In this document: positions 56,610 to 64,000 of the stretch, in pieces | How the letters are laid out: each line of letters starts with the position of its first letter | Numbering within the stretch: the first letter of the stretch is position 1 | Assembly: GCA_000474255.1 (NCBI GenBank) | Contig: BATO01000013.1 | Location: 46,897-110,896 of the forward strand | DNA: 64,000 nt | DNA from: Aquipseudomonas alcaligenes MRY13-0052 | GTDB taxonomy: Bacteria; Pseudomonadota; Gammaproteobacteria; Pseudomonadales; Pseudomonadaceae | Reading direction: 5' to 3' | Notes under the pieces: model-generated | What the model was told of the DNA's origin: nothing | Seen by the model: the letters and a program-made list of their open reading frames with translations, nothing else | The model's database searches: none | Translations under genes and position numbers: made by a program

Positions 56610-56623
56610 CTACAATTGCGTCA
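56610..56623 (-). promoter_or_regulatory. Probable CopR box upstream of cupredoxin copy 2
   Basis: CTACAATTGCGTCA, 73 bp before the start codon. It is the most degenerate member of the set. Confidence 0.42.
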
Positions 56624-56704
56624 GCTGGGAAAAAGCACGGCGCCACAAAGGCGCCGCTAGGCCAAAGGAGCAATCACGAAAGGCCTGGAAGATGGGGGAA
56701 ATCT

Positions 56705-57064
56705 TTACTGATGGCATTCCTTATCGGCCATCATCAACTTGTGCTCTCGAATCATTTGACCCAGCACGTCGTCTACCAACTTGTCATGCTTTTCCATCCA
56801 AGCCAGATGCTCTTCGGCAGACATGTTCGGCGCGGGATGCTCGTTGTGCAGCTGGCTCATGATGTCTTCGAGCATGTTCATATGCGCTTTCATGTGCACA
56901 TGCCGCTCGCCGACCGGGGCCTTCTCCGCCTGGTTCAGCACGACTTCTGCTTTGTCGCGCATCTGCTGGATGCGCTCGAATACACGGTCGCTGCCCCCCT
57001 CGGCCCAAGCCATAGAAGAGAGCAGTAGCGAGCCAACCAGAAGCAAAGGTTTCAGCGATTTCAT
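56705..57064 (-). CDS. PtrA-like small exported protein (copy 2)
   Basis: A 119-aa protein with signal peptide MKSLKPLLLVGSLLLSSMAW, then AEGGSDRVFERIQQMRDKAE as in the other two small proteins. The longer helical C-terminus is His/Met-rich (HVHMKAHMNM, ending DKECHQ). ATG 57064 with GGAG upstream is preferred to the longer frame. It is divergent from copRS with a shared CopR-like box; a possible copper-binding periplasmic signal or buffer protein. Confidence 0.75.
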   Translation of the reverse strand: MKSLKPLLLVGSLLLSSMAWAEGGSDRVFERIQQMRDKAEVVLNQAEKAPVGERHVHMKAHMNMLEDIMSQLHNEHPAPNMSAEEHLAWMEKHDKLVDDVLGQMIREHKLMMADKECHQ

Positions 57065-57193
57065 GGGACAGTCTCCATCAGTGCAAACTATGGCCGGCAC
57101 CTCTGCTTTTGGTCTGTCGAGGGCCGAGAGCACAACCTAGTGCTCATGCTTGCACCTTAGACAAGCCACCCTGTCAGCGAGCTGAAGCCAGAA

Positions 57194-57207
57194 TTACATT
57201 TTCGTAA
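57194..57207. promoter_or_regulatory. Probable CopR box between PtrA-like gene and copRS
   Basis: TTACATTTTCGTAA, a near-consensus site in the divergent promoter, 65 bp before copR. It suggests autoregulation of copRS together with control of the PtrA-like gene. Confidence 0.58.
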
Positions 57208-57271
57208 GCTTCTGGTTGGGGCCGCGGTTTGCCTGCAAACTCAGGCCACCCGATATTTGGAGTCTGCTCGC

Positions 57272-57949
57272 ATGAAACTACTGGTAGCTGAAGATGAACC
57301 CAAAACCGGTGCATACCTGCAGCAAGGCCTCAGTGAAGCGGGCTTCAATGTCGACCGGGTTATGACCGGTACAGATGCTCTACAGCACGCTCTGAGTGAG
57401 TCCTATGACCTCCTGATCCTGGATGTGATGATGCCTGGGCTGGACGGGTGGGAAGTGCTGCGCATGGTGCGCGCCGCAGGAAAAGACGTCCCCGTATTGT
57501 TCTTGACGGCACGCGATGGTGTGGAGGACCGCGTTAAAGGGTTGGAGCTGGGCGCGGACGACTACCTGATCAAGCCATTTGCTTTCTCTGAACTTCTGGC
57601 CAGGGTCAGAACGCTGCTGCGTAGAGGCAATGGCTCACCCACGCAAACAACGATGAAAATTGCCGATTTGGAAGTCGATCTGATGAAGCGTCGCGCCATC
57701 CGCGGCGGTAAACGAATTGACCTGACCGCGAAGGAGTTTTCACTGCTGGAACTGCTACTGCGCCGGCGCGGCGAGGTGCTCCCGAAGTCGCTGATTGCCT
57801 CTCAGGTTTGGGACATGAATTTCGACAGCGACACCAATGTCATTGAGGTTGCGGTACGCCGGCTACGCGCAAAAATCGATGACGATTTCGATCTCAAGCT
57901 GATTCATACCGCCCGCGGCATGGGATACATGATGGATGCTCCGGAGTGA
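57272..57949 (+). CDS. copR: CopR response regulator (OmpR family)
   Basis: This 225-aa regulator has a receiver domain with phospho-acceptor D51 ([13 protein letters not shown]) and K101 (DYLIKPF), then a winged-helix OmpR/PhoB DNA-binding domain ([14 protein letters not shown]). It matches CopR/CusR-type copper regulators. ATG 57272 is used; an upstream TTG at 57257 only lengthens the N-terminus. It overlaps or abuts copS and is the likely binder of the six TTACA boxes. Confidence 0.9.
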   Translation: MKLLVAEDEPKTGAYLQQGLSEAGFNVDRVMTGTDALQHALSESYDLLILDVMMPGLDGWEVLRMVRAAGKDVPVLFLTARDGVEDRVKGLELGADDYLIKPFAFSELLARVRTLLRRGNGSPTQTTMKIADLEVDLMKRRAIRGGKRIDLTAKEFSLLELLLRRRGEVLPKSLIASQVWDMNFDSDTNVIEVAVRRLRAKIDDDFDLKLIHTARGMGYMMDAPE

Positions 57950-57951
57950 AT

Positions 57952-59328
57952 ATGAAGCACCTTTCGCTGACCGCACGCATGAGCCTGATGTTCATGTCCG
58001 CGGTAATTGCAGTCCTGACGGTAGCAGGGCTGAGTTTCAATATGCTCAGCCAGCACCACTTCAAGATGCTGGATCGGCAGGCCCTGGTGGAGAAACTCGA
58101 ATCCGCCAAACATATCCTCAACAATGCTCGCGGTGAAGCGAGCCTTTCGGAAGAATTACCGCAGTTGCGAGCTTTGCTGGGAGCCCATCAGGATCTGGCC
58201 GCCACTATCCTGGCCAGTGACGGTTCTGTACTGTTTTCCGACCCCAGAGCAGTCGAAGTACCTGAGCGTTTCAGACGTGCAAATGAGCAGAGCATGTGGG
58301 AGTGGCAGAACGGCCAACACATGTACCGTGGCATGACGGAGCAAATCTCGGTGGCCGATCAGGCTGAGCCGCTCACTGCGTTGCTGATTCTTGACGTCAC
58401 CAATCACACACACTTTTTCGACACGCTGCAACGATGGTTTTGGATTGGATTGGTCATCAGCGCCCTGTTCAGTGCCGCACTCGGCTGGGTGGTTGCTCGC
58501 AGCGGCCTTAGGCCTCTGCGGCAAGTCACTCATGTGGCCTCCGGGATGTCCGCTCGCTCGTTACAGGAGCGAATCCCTCTCGAACCAGTGCCGCGGGAAC
58601 TTCAGCAACTGGTTCTCTCCTTCAATGCGATGTTGGCTCGGCTAGAGGATGCCTTCGTTAGGCTCTCCAATTTTTCGGCCGACATTGCCCACGAGCTACG
58701 AACTCCAGTCAGCAATCTGATGACCCACACCGAGGTCGTGCTGAGTAAAAAACGCGATATCAATGCCTATGAGGAGAATCTGTACTCCAACCTGGAGGAC
58801 TTGAAGCGCATGTCTCGGATGATTGATGACATGCTGTTCTTGGCCAAGGCTGATAATGGCCTGATCATCCCCGAGCAGGCCAGGATCGAACTGGCTGACG
58901 TAGTCTTCAAGCTGTTTGACTACTACCACCTTCTGGCCGAAGAGCGCGGCATTGAGCTATCGCTCACAGGCAAAGGCCAAGTGCTGGGAGATCGGCTGAT
59001 GCTTGATCGCGCGCTATCCAACTTGCTGTCCAATGCGCTGCGCTACACGCCGGCGGGACAGACAATTTCGGTTCTGATCCGCGAGACAGAGGACTCCACT
59101 ACCTTCAGTATCGAGAACCCAGGGGACACAATCAGCTCAGAGCATCTAGAGAAGCTCTTCGACCGCTTTTACCGGGTTGACCCCGCTCGGCGGGAGGGCA
59201 GCCCGAGCAACGCCGGGCTCGGGCTTGCAATCACCCGATCCATCATTGAGGCTCACAAAGGCCGCATCTGGTGCACCTCAGCGGCTAGCCTCACGGGCTT
59301 TCACATCGAATTGCCCCATCCCAGATAA
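57952..59328 (+). CDS. copS: CopS sensor histidine kinase
   Basis: A kinase of about 458 aa. It has two membrane helices enclosing a periplasmic sensor (~residues 35-160), a HAMP linker, H box SADIAHELRTPVSN, N box LLSNALRYTP, and the GLGLAI box near the end. Heavy-metal sensor kinase type. ATG 57952 has GGAG 5 bp upstream; GTG 57946 overlapping the copR stop is an alternative. It should sense periplasmic copper and phosphorylate CopR. Confidence 0.9.
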   Translation: MKHLSLTARMSLMFMSAVIAVLTVAGLSFNMLSQHHFKMLDRQALVEKLESAKHILNNARGEASLSEELPQLRALLGAHQDLAATILASDGSVLFSDPRAVEVPERFRRANEQSMWEWQNGQHMYRGMTEQISVADQAEPLTALLILDVTNHTHFFDTLQRWFWIGLVISALFSAALGWVVARSGLRPLRQVTHVASGMSARSLQERIPLEPVPRELQQLVLSFNAMLARLEDAFVRLSNFSADIAHELRTPVSNLMTHTEVVLSKKRDINAYEENLYSNLEDLKRMSRMIDDMLFLAKADNGLIIPEQARIELADVVFKLFDYYHLLAEERGIELSLTGKGQVLGDRLMLDRALSNLLSNALRYTPAGQTISVLIRETEDSTTFSIENPGDTISSEHLEKLFDRFYRVDPARREGSPSNAGLGLAITRSIIEAHKGRIWCTSAASLTGFHIELPHPR

Positions 59329-59363
59329 TGCCGGTCTGGCGGTAAGTAGGCTACAGCTAACCG

Positions 59364-59984
59364 CTAGCCCAACTTGACAGGGTGGGTGCAGGTGCAACTC
59401 GACTGAGCGCAGATTGCATTCGCCATCCAGATAGGTAACGAGCGGTGAGCTGACACAAGAGCACCCCATTCGCTCTCGGGTAGCAGCTCATGAAGTTTGG
59501 AAACTGCATCCCCCGCGCTTGCCTCGCCAAGCCAAACCAATGCTCGGATGGCGTCCCCCGCTCCAGTAGCGCCAAGAGCCATTAACCATTGAGGCGCATG
59601 CCGAATCGATACGGTGGACTTGCCAACCTGAAGCTCCCTAGAACGTCCGGTGGTTAGAAAGACATACCGAATAGGAACCTGCGTTGTCAGCCCCCATTTG
59701 TTTGCGGCGCTAGCCCCAGTGGCGACTATCAACTCACCCCGCACGTTTGCCAATGAGCGGACGACCGTCTCAGGTGCCGGTGCGCGCACGCCGAACCGAG
59801 TTTCGACTGCTGCAACATAAAAGCCCCGAGCAACGCGAAACAGCATTCCACCCTCGACCAGTCGAGAGAACCCTCGCTGCACAGCATGTCGATTCCCCTG
59901 ATGCAGGAATCTGCCTGGTGTCAGAATTTCACCCTCTGGAAGCTGTTGAATGATGTCCAGGATTTTCTCGGGAAGAGTCTTCAT
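59364..59984 (-). CDS. DUF6088/AbiEi-type antitoxin-like protein
   Basis: About 206 aa: an N-terminal winged helix (residues ~1-75, GRFLHQGNRHAVQRGFSRLV), then an AbiEi-type domain (GELIVATGASAANKWGL). AbiEi proteins repress and neutralise the AbiEii nucleotidyltransferase toxin. No AbiEii gene is adjacent on either side, so this may be an orphan antitoxin or a regulator. Start at ATG 59984 (MKTLPEKIL) is preferred over the longer frame. Confidence 0.75.
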   Translation of the reverse strand: MKTLPEKILDIIQQLPEGEILTPGRFLHQGNRHAVQRGFSRLVEGGMLFRVARGFYVAAVETRFGVRAPAPETVVRSLANVRGELIVATGASAANKWGLTTQVPIRYVFLTTGRSRELQVGKSTVSIRHAPQWLMALGATGAGDAIRALVWLGEASAGDAVSKLHELLPESEWGALVSAHRSLPIWMANAICAQSSCTCTHPVKLG

Positions 59985-60034
59985 TGGCCGGCCAGAGCAG
60001 ATGAAATCGATGCAGTTGGTCATCGAAGACTGGG

Positions 60035-60235
60035 ATGGCGACGGAGCTATTTCACATTCCCGACGAGGTGCTCCAAGAGCTCGGTGTCGACGTCGGGGAC
60101 AGCCTTTTCCTCATTGAGGAGTATGTCGGTACCGCCCGCTGTTTTGTGCTCAGTAAGTCGCCACAGATCCCAGATCGGGTAGATGAGCTTGTGAGCACCT
60201 GGGAAGCCTCCGTTCCAAAGCCCCCAGTAAAATGA
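60035..60235 (+). CDS. AbrB/SpoVT-like small protein, possibly frameshifted at its start
   Basis: The 66 residues contain an AbrB-type core (HIPDEVLQELGVDVGDSLFLI). ATG 60035 has no ribosome site. Another frame from ATG 60013 encodes MQLVIEDWDGDG, a typical first strand of this family, and joining the two requires a +1 shift near 60030-60040. It may be a broken gene or a start in an unusual place. It is divergent from the AbiEi-like gene. Confidence 0.5.
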   Translation: MATELFHIPDEVLQELGVDVGDSLFLIEEYVGTARCFVLSKSPQIPDRVDELVSTWEASVPKPPVK

Positions 60236-60325
60236 ATTGGTTTTGCAATCCCCTGCAGCTACTCTATGTCTGCAGCCCAAGAGCTTCCTCTCCCGGGCGC
60301 TGTACCGGTGATGAAACTTGGTTCG

Positions 60326-60350
60326 AGGCGGCCTCTAAGGCCGCCTTTAT
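60326..60350 (-). terminator. Hairpin between the AbrB-like and BPSL0761-like genes
   Basis: AGGCGGCC-TCTAA-GGCCGCCT (60326-60346) followed by TTAT on the plus strand; it is a weak but plausible bidirectional terminator between convergent genes. Confidence 0.6.
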
Positions 60351-60376
60351 CATTTCTGCCCCGCCGAGCGATATAC

Positions 60377-60607
60377 CTAGCCTGTAATTGAGGAGCTGAA
60401 GACTGGTCCCAAAGCCCCCAGTGGCAAGGTCTCCGACTGCTCTTCTATTCGCCCTGCCAGAAACACATCGTCCTGTGTAGGGAAGTGCCGCAAAAGGAAC
60501 TTGGCATCTCGCCGCACCTTTTCAGGCAGGCTGCTATCTCGGGACAGTTCAACGAGAAAGTCTCGAGTCATTATCACCGCGCGAGAGCGCTCGTTCGGCA
60601 TTGTCAT
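60377..60607 (-). CDS. BPSL0761-family small protein
   Basis: A 76-aa protein with the family core MTMPNERSRAVIMTRDFLVE and LPEKVRRDAKFLLRHFP. Function unknown; it is widespread in Pseudomonas and Burkholderia, often in accessory regions. GGAG before ATG 60607 fixes the start against the longer frame. It lies 130 bp downstream of the Xre/MbcA/ParS-like gene on the same strand. Confidence 0.75.
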   Translation of the reverse strand: MTMPNERSRAVIMTRDFLVELSRDSSLPEKVRRDAKFLLRHFPTQDDVFLAGRIEEQSETLPLGALGPVFSSSITG

Positions 60608-60737
60608 TTCTGTCTCCATTGGAACCACGACTCCTCTGGCAGCATACGCCTGGGTTCGTGATTGCCCATACTGACGCAGCCAGACGCAGAGCCAAAGCCC
60701 CAAGATATCTTTTCCGGAAGCAAGAGCAGCGGCTCAG

Positions 60738-61127
60738 TCAGACCGGCAGTCCGTACTCAATGGCAAGCATCACCTGGCGTACAGCTCGACCGCCGACTTC
60801 GGTGCTCAGCAGGGAAACGGGTTGCACATTTCCTAGCGCAATATTTGGCGACGTGAGCCAGCGAGTCGCTGCGGCTTGATCTGATTCCAAGACACTCATC
60901 AGCACGTCGACAAGATTCGCCAGTCGACAAAACGCATCGCCTTCTGCTGAAGTCATGAGGGAAGCCTCTGGAGCGATGCCGATCCAGCCTGCCACGACGC
61001 AGGCATCAATACCCAACTCCTCCGCCAAGCGCGAGGTTAGCTCAACCGGGAGTCCTGTTATGGTCGCCTGGTGCAGGCTCTTATGGCTGTGGGGCAGCCC
61101 AAGTCGCTCGATAAGACTTTTCATCAT
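60738..61127 (-). CDS. Xre/MbcA/ParS-type antitoxin without visible toxin
   Basis: About 129 aa with the C-terminal toxin-binding (DUF2384) domain: W-LTSPN-LG-PVSLL and GGRAVRQVMLAIEYGLPV. It has a helical N-terminal half. These antitoxins normally precede a RES-domain NAD-degrading toxin. Here the next gene downstream is BPSL0761-like, and no RES gene is present. It may be an orphan antitoxin or anti-addiction relic. Start at ATG 61127 or 61124. Confidence 0.75.
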   Translation of the reverse strand: MMKSLIERLGLPHSHKSLHQATITGLPVELTSRLAEELGIDACVVAGWIGIAPEASLMTSAEGDAFCRLANLVDVLMSVLESDQAAATRWLTSPNIALGNVQPVSLLSTEVGGRAVRQVMLAIEYGLPV

Positions 61128-61154
61128 GCCAATCTCTGGTTGTGATGTTGGCAC

Positions 61155-61739
61155 CTACCCCGACATTGGTACTGGTCGAGTATTCACATGAAAGCTGCCA
61201 GTCATTTGCACAGCCGCCAGCATTCAGTTGCACGCATAACCAACAGGCTTTCGTATCGTCCGGTCCTAGGTCTTGCACGCTTGGCCTCTGTTGACTGCTA
61301 CCCTACCGCCGTAAGCGGACAGCGCAAATCAGACGTCCAGAACGAATTCTATAATCGCTCTATAATTGACTATAAAAACCTATAAACCCCATCCTAGAGC
61401 AGCCTAAGCAACCCAGGATGCTTCATCGCGAAGCCGATAAATTCCTTGCACTGGCGCATGGCCCCAACCAATACAATCGTAGCTATCCGGGCTAGAAGAA
61501 GCGAGGTGAATGGTTGTTTTCTGCCAGAGGGTCCTACCACGCAAGCCTTCAAAGACATCAGGATGCAGCGTTTGCATGACCAATGCTGCCGCAACGCGCC
61601 TGCAAACTCACATATGGCCGGCCAGCAGCGTCCTGTAACGCACTCCTGCGGGAGATTGAGGCCGTCCACCCCCTCTGTTTCACGACATCCGCCGGCGCAG
61701 GGCCTAGTGGCAGCCCCATCGGGGCTGCCTGGTAAGGGG
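61155..61739. other. Intergenic stretch with phased CTATAA repeats
   Basis: About 585 bp with no supported gene. Two overlapping weak ORFs (61394-61669 minus, 61446-61865 plus) lack family features. The notable part is the phased CTATAA block at 61349-61385. Confidence 0.5.
61349..61385. repeat. Phased CTATAA hexamers, right copy of an inverted pair
   Basis: CTATAA starts at 61349, 61360, 61370 and 61380. The segment 61345-61376 aligns with the reverse complement of 32805-32835 including the 11/10 bp spacing, with about five differences. The two copies point in opposite directions and enclose 28.5 kb. Could be element ends, a repeated regulator site or phased -10 elements. Confidence 0.6.
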
Positions 61740-62420
61740 TCAGATGACCCGCTTGATGCTGATGTAGTCGCCCTGGGTGCGCAGGGTGACGGTCACTGGT
61801 TCGCTAGTGCGATTACGCCAGAACCAACCGTGCTTGCCATCGAATGCGGCCTCCAGTACACCTGAATCTTCTGGGGTCGAGCGTCCCTTCCCATAGCCGT
61901 GGTAGAAGTCGCGCGGTGCGTTGTAAGGATCGCCATGGGTGTCGTAGTTAACGACGCCGCCGTTGGCAGTCCAGAGGTACTTCACCTTGGCACCTTGCTT
62001 CATTTCCAGTTTCACCTCGGCGCCTTGATTCGGGCTCAGGGTGATGCTCATTTCATGCTGAAGACCAGGTGCTGGCTCAGGTGCCGTCGATTGCTCCGGA
62101 GCGGGAGTGACCTCAGTAGGAGCGGCCGGGGTAGTTGCCGGGGCTGCGGGTACTGCGGCGATAGCTTCAGTTGGCTGCGGAGTGGGCGCTGGAGCTGCGG
62201 CCTCATCGGCCAGAGCCTCTTCAGCCAACTGGATCTTCACCTCACCCATCTGGGTGAGTCCAAGTGCTCGGCCCACGCCAGTGGGGTCGATCGCATACTC
62301 CGAAGGCATCACCACGGTAACCAGGAGCACGCAGGCAATGATTGCTGCGGTGATCGTGGAGCGAAGCAGCTGCGCTGTCGATGGGAGTTCGTTGAGGGTC
62401 GGAAGCTTGGTATTGAACAT
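61740..62420 (-). CDS. Transmembrane anchor protein beside HupE/UreJ
   Basis: This 226-aa protein has one N-terminal membrane helix (TITAAIIACVLLVTVVM), then a ~70-residue Ala/Pro/Thr/Glu linker and a beta-rich periplasmic domain with conserved Trp (YLWTANGGVVNYDTHGD and GWFWRNRTSEPVTV). Genes of this type sit beside HupE/UreJ genes in metal clusters. It may be a metal-binding or assembly partner. AAGGAA supports the start; 12 bp after hupE. Confidence 0.75.
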   Translation of the reverse strand: MFNTKLPTLNELPSTAQLLRSTITAAIIACVLLVTVVMPSEYAIDPTGVGRALGLTQMGEVKIQLAEEALADEAAAPAPTPQPTEAIAAVPAAPATTPAAPTEVTPAPEQSTAPEPAPGLQHEMSITLSPNQGAEVKLEMKQGAKVKYLWTANGGVVNYDTHGDPYNAPRDFYHGYGKGRSTPEDSGVLEAAFDGKHGWFWRNRTSEPVTVTLRTQGDYISIKRVI

Positions 62421-62432
62421 TGAGAGAATTCC

Positions 62433-63170
62433 TTACTGAGAGACGATCAGGCCAGTGATCTGGTAGCCCATGAGCAAGAAGCCGGCACTCATCATGGCGA
62501 CGTTCGCGGTATAGGCATGGCGCCAGAAGCTGGCAGTACGTCGCCAGTAGCCCATCAAAATGAGAATGCCGCCGAGGGCCAGTAGCTGGCCGATCTCGAC
62601 ACCTACGTTGAAGGCAATCAGGTTGGCGATCAGGCCATCAGGAGAAATCTCGAACTCCTGGATCTTGGTGGCCAGACCGAAGCCATGAAGCAGGCCGAAG
62701 ATCAGCGTTGCTGCACGGGTATCGGGCTGGTAGCCAAACCAGCGCTGGAAGGCGCCGAGGTTATCCAGGGCCTTGTACACGACCGAAAAGCCGATGATCG
62801 CGTCGATCACATACGAGCTGATGCTGATGTTGCTGAGCACTCCAAAGAGCAGAGTGATCGAGTGGCCAACTGCGAACAGCGTGACGTACAGCCCTACGTC
62901 CTTCAGGCGGTAGAGAAAGAAGATCACGCCGAACAGGAACAGCAGATGGTCGTAGCCGGTAATCATGTGTTTGGCGCCCATGTAGATGAAGGGCATCAAC
63001 ATCACGCCGGTACTTTCCTGGATGAAGCCTTTGTCTCCTTCGGGCACGCCGTGGGCTAGCGCCTCAGGCATGACTGCCATCAGTAAAGCGAGGGTAAGCA
63101 AGGGCAGAAAGAGCGATCGACGCAGGCGTGCGATCAGCGCCGTTGCCCCGCTTAGGGGAAGCGAATTCAT
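62433..63170 (-). CDS. HupE/UreJ-family nickel/cobalt-type membrane permease
   Basis: This 245-aa protein has a signal-like N-terminus ending in ALAHGVPEGD. About six membrane helices follow, with HupE/UreJ motifs HMITGYDHLLFLFGV, FAVGHSITLL and LLHGFGLA. The conserved His/Asp residues bind Ni or Co. Its place beside an RcnR-type repressor and rcnA suggests nickel/cobalt transport, direction not known. An AGGA ribosome site precedes ATG 63170. Confidence 0.85.
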   Translation of the reverse strand: MNSLPLSGATALIARLRRSLFLPLLTLALLMAVMPEALAHGVPEGDKGFIQESTGVMLMPFIYMGAKHMITGYDHLLFLFGVIFFLYRLKDVGLYVTLFAVGHSITLLFGVLSNISISSYVIDAIIGFSVVYKALDNLGAFQRWFGYQPDTRAATLIFGLLHGFGLATKIQEFEISPDGLIANLIAFNVGVEIGQLLALGGILILMGYWRRTASFWRHAYTANVAMMSAGFLLMGYQITGLIVSQ

Positions 63171-63217
63171 AATGATTTCCTAGGTTGTAGTGGTCTGGGG
63201 CCGCGAGGCGGCCGGTT

Positions 63218-63559
63218 TCAGAACACGAACCTGGAGCGTGGTGGCCGTTCGATCAGGTAGATCGGCACTTCAGGGACAGTTGTCCGCAACGCGTTGGGAG
63301 GGGTTTCCCGCTCGGGGCGTGACAGCAGTGTCAGCGCCGACCCGAGATAAGGGATCTCATGGCTATGGTCAGCCGCATGTTTGTGGCTCAGGAACGCCGG
63401 CGCGTCCACGTCATGGGAATGACCATGGGACACAGCACCAGAGTAATCCCCCGGTATCAGCGGTACTTTGATGGCGGCCAGCGAATGCCCTACCCAGGCC
63501 AACAGCAAGGCCAGTATCAATGCGATAACGGGTTTCTTCGAGGCACTACGGCGAGCCAT
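63218..63559 (-). CDS. Small His-rich membrane/periplasmic protein of the Ni/Co module
   Basis: About 113 aa: one N-terminal hydrophobic helix (PVIALILALLLAWVGHSLA), then a His-rich stretch (HGHSHDVDAPAFLSHKHAADHSH) and a basic, Pro-rich tail. It is probably a periplasmic metal-binding accessory. ATG 63559 is chosen; a TTG at 63583 only adds basic residues. It is the first minus-strand gene of the module and divergent from the rcnR-like gene. Confidence 0.65.
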   Translation of the reverse strand: MARRSASKKPVIALILALLLAWVGHSLAAIKVPLIPGDYSGAVSHGHSHDVDAPAFLSHKHAADHSHEIPYLGSALTLLSRPERETPPNALRTTVPEVPIYLIERPPRSRFVF

Positions 63560-63607
63560 TTTCCTATGTCTTGCAGCTTGCAAAGGGCCAACAGGGTCGT
63601 TTGACCA

Positions 63608-63626
63608 TATCCCCCCCAGGGGGATA
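63608..63626. promoter_or_regulatory. RcnR/CsoR-type operator
   Basis: TATCCCCCCCAGGGGGATA: AT-flanked C/G tracts in dyad symmetry, the typical operator of RcnR/CsoR/FrmR repressors. It lies in the divergent region between the His-rich protein and the repressor gene, so it can control both directions. Confidence 0.75.
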
Positions 63627-63665
63627 GGATGCGAGCGTAAATCATCGAGGCATAGGACTCAAGGC

Positions 63666-63959
63666 ATGAGCGATCACGAACACAGCCATGGCCACCGACA
63701 CCAAAGCCACAGCGATGTCATGAAGCGCCTGAAGCGCGCCGAGGGCCATCTGCGCAGCATCATCACCATGATCGAGGATGGCCGTGAGTGCGTGGATATC
63801 GCGCAGCAGCTGCATGCCGTGGAGAAGGCCGTATGCCAGGCCAAGCGCACCCTGATTCAAGATCACATCGATCACTGCCTGGAGCACACGATGGACGCCC
63901 TCGCTACTGGCGAGCGCACCTCCCTTGAAGACTTCAAGCAGATCACGAAGTACCTGTAG
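63666..63959 (+). CDS. rcnR: RcnR/DmeR-like metal-sensing repressor (CsoR/RcnR family)
   Basis: A 97-aa all-helical repressor with a His-rich start (HEHSHGHRHQSH), DNA-binding region VMKRLKRAEGHLRSI, and metal ligands Cys in IEDGRECVDI and His in IDHCLEH. The His-rich tail and downstream rcnA point to Ni/Co rather than Cu sensing. The frame opens at 63468, but ATG 63666 gives the family length. A cognate operator lies 40 bp upstream. Confidence 0.85.
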   Translation: MSDHEHSHGHRHQSHSDVMKRLKRAEGHLRSIITMIEDGRECVDIAQQLHAVEKAVCQAKRTLIQDHIDHCLEHTMDALATGERTSLEDFKQITKYL

Positions 63960-63967
63960 GTATCCCC

Positions 63968-64000
63968 ATGTCGAGCTTTGCCGAATTGCTGCAGCAGGGC
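63968..64000 (+). CDS. rcnA: Start of nickel/cobalt efflux protein RcnA (partial)
   Basis: Eleven codons (MSSFAELLQQG) before the window ends. The sequence matches the known RcnA beginning (x-x-F-x-x-LLQQG), and it follows the RcnR-like repressor by 8 bp. The rest lies outside the window. Confidence 0.7.
   Translation, partial: MSSFAELLQQG

Noticed and set aside
61394..61669. 91-codon minus-strand ORF in the 61.2-61.7 kb gap
   Set aside because: No clear start signal or family motif; overlapped by another equally weak ORF on the plus strand.

Overview
The window looks like an accessory segment (genomic island, plasmid or integrated element) from a Pseudomonas-type gammaproteobacterium. The evidence is high-GC Pseudomonas-style coding, Tn4651-family transposon genes (tnpS, tnpT, tnpC), an OprD-type porin, CopRS/CopAB copper resistance, PtrA/DUF2790-type small exported proteins and a BPSL0761-type protein. 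No rRNA, tRNA or CRISPR array was seen.

0-12.3 kb: the end of a Tn5053/Tn7-like tni operon (tniA tail, tniB, tniQ) faces a complete type I-like Wadjet operon on the minus strand. That operon is headed by a BrxR/CapW-like WYL regulator whose upstream region carries two adjacent TTACAT-type dyads. Next come the divergent tnpS/tnpT resolution genes of a Tn4651-type transposon, with a 35-bp recombination core between them.

12.3-31.1 kb: a plus-strand defence block. It holds a type I AVAST locus (MBL hydrolase, trypsin-STAND protein, small third protein) whose STAND gene is split by one in-frame TGA, then a Gabija-like gajAB pair. After that comes a three-gene module I do not recognise: a 43-aa ORF, a GHKL ATPase and a 740-aa protein with orotate-phosphoribosyltransferase-like motifs. 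A 0.67-kb non-coding stretch follows with an alternating A/B array of ~21-bp repeats, then a degenerate tyrosine recombinase, an inositol-monophosphatase-like gene and the tail of a Tn3-family tnpA followed by tnpC. tnpST and tnpA-tnpC therefore bracket the block as if it were transposon cargo.

31.1-59.3 kb: a lipid-desaturase/AraC pair, then a large copper-handling cluster. It includes a CusCBA-type efflux pump, the operon copA-metal-binding protein-copB-cytochrome c-DUF411, a bufferin operon (bufA2-bufB-bufC), a CopZ chaperone with a CueR-type promoter, a Cu P-type ATPase with DUF2933 and cupredoxin genes, a second cupredoxin, and copRS. At least six promoters share a TTACA-N5-GTAA box that fits CopR control. 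A second, diverged Gabija-like pair sits inside this metal cluster.

59.3-64 kb: antitoxin-like genes without visible toxins (an AbiEi/DUF6088 type and an Xre/MbcA/ParS type), a possibly frameshifted AbrB-like ORF, then a nickel/cobalt module (HupE/UreJ, anchor protein, His-rich protein, RcnR-type repressor with its G/C-tract operator, and the first codons of rcnA).

A ~32-bp sequence of helically phased CTATAA hexamers occurs in inverted orientation at 32.8 and 61.35 kb and brackets the copper/Gabija segment.
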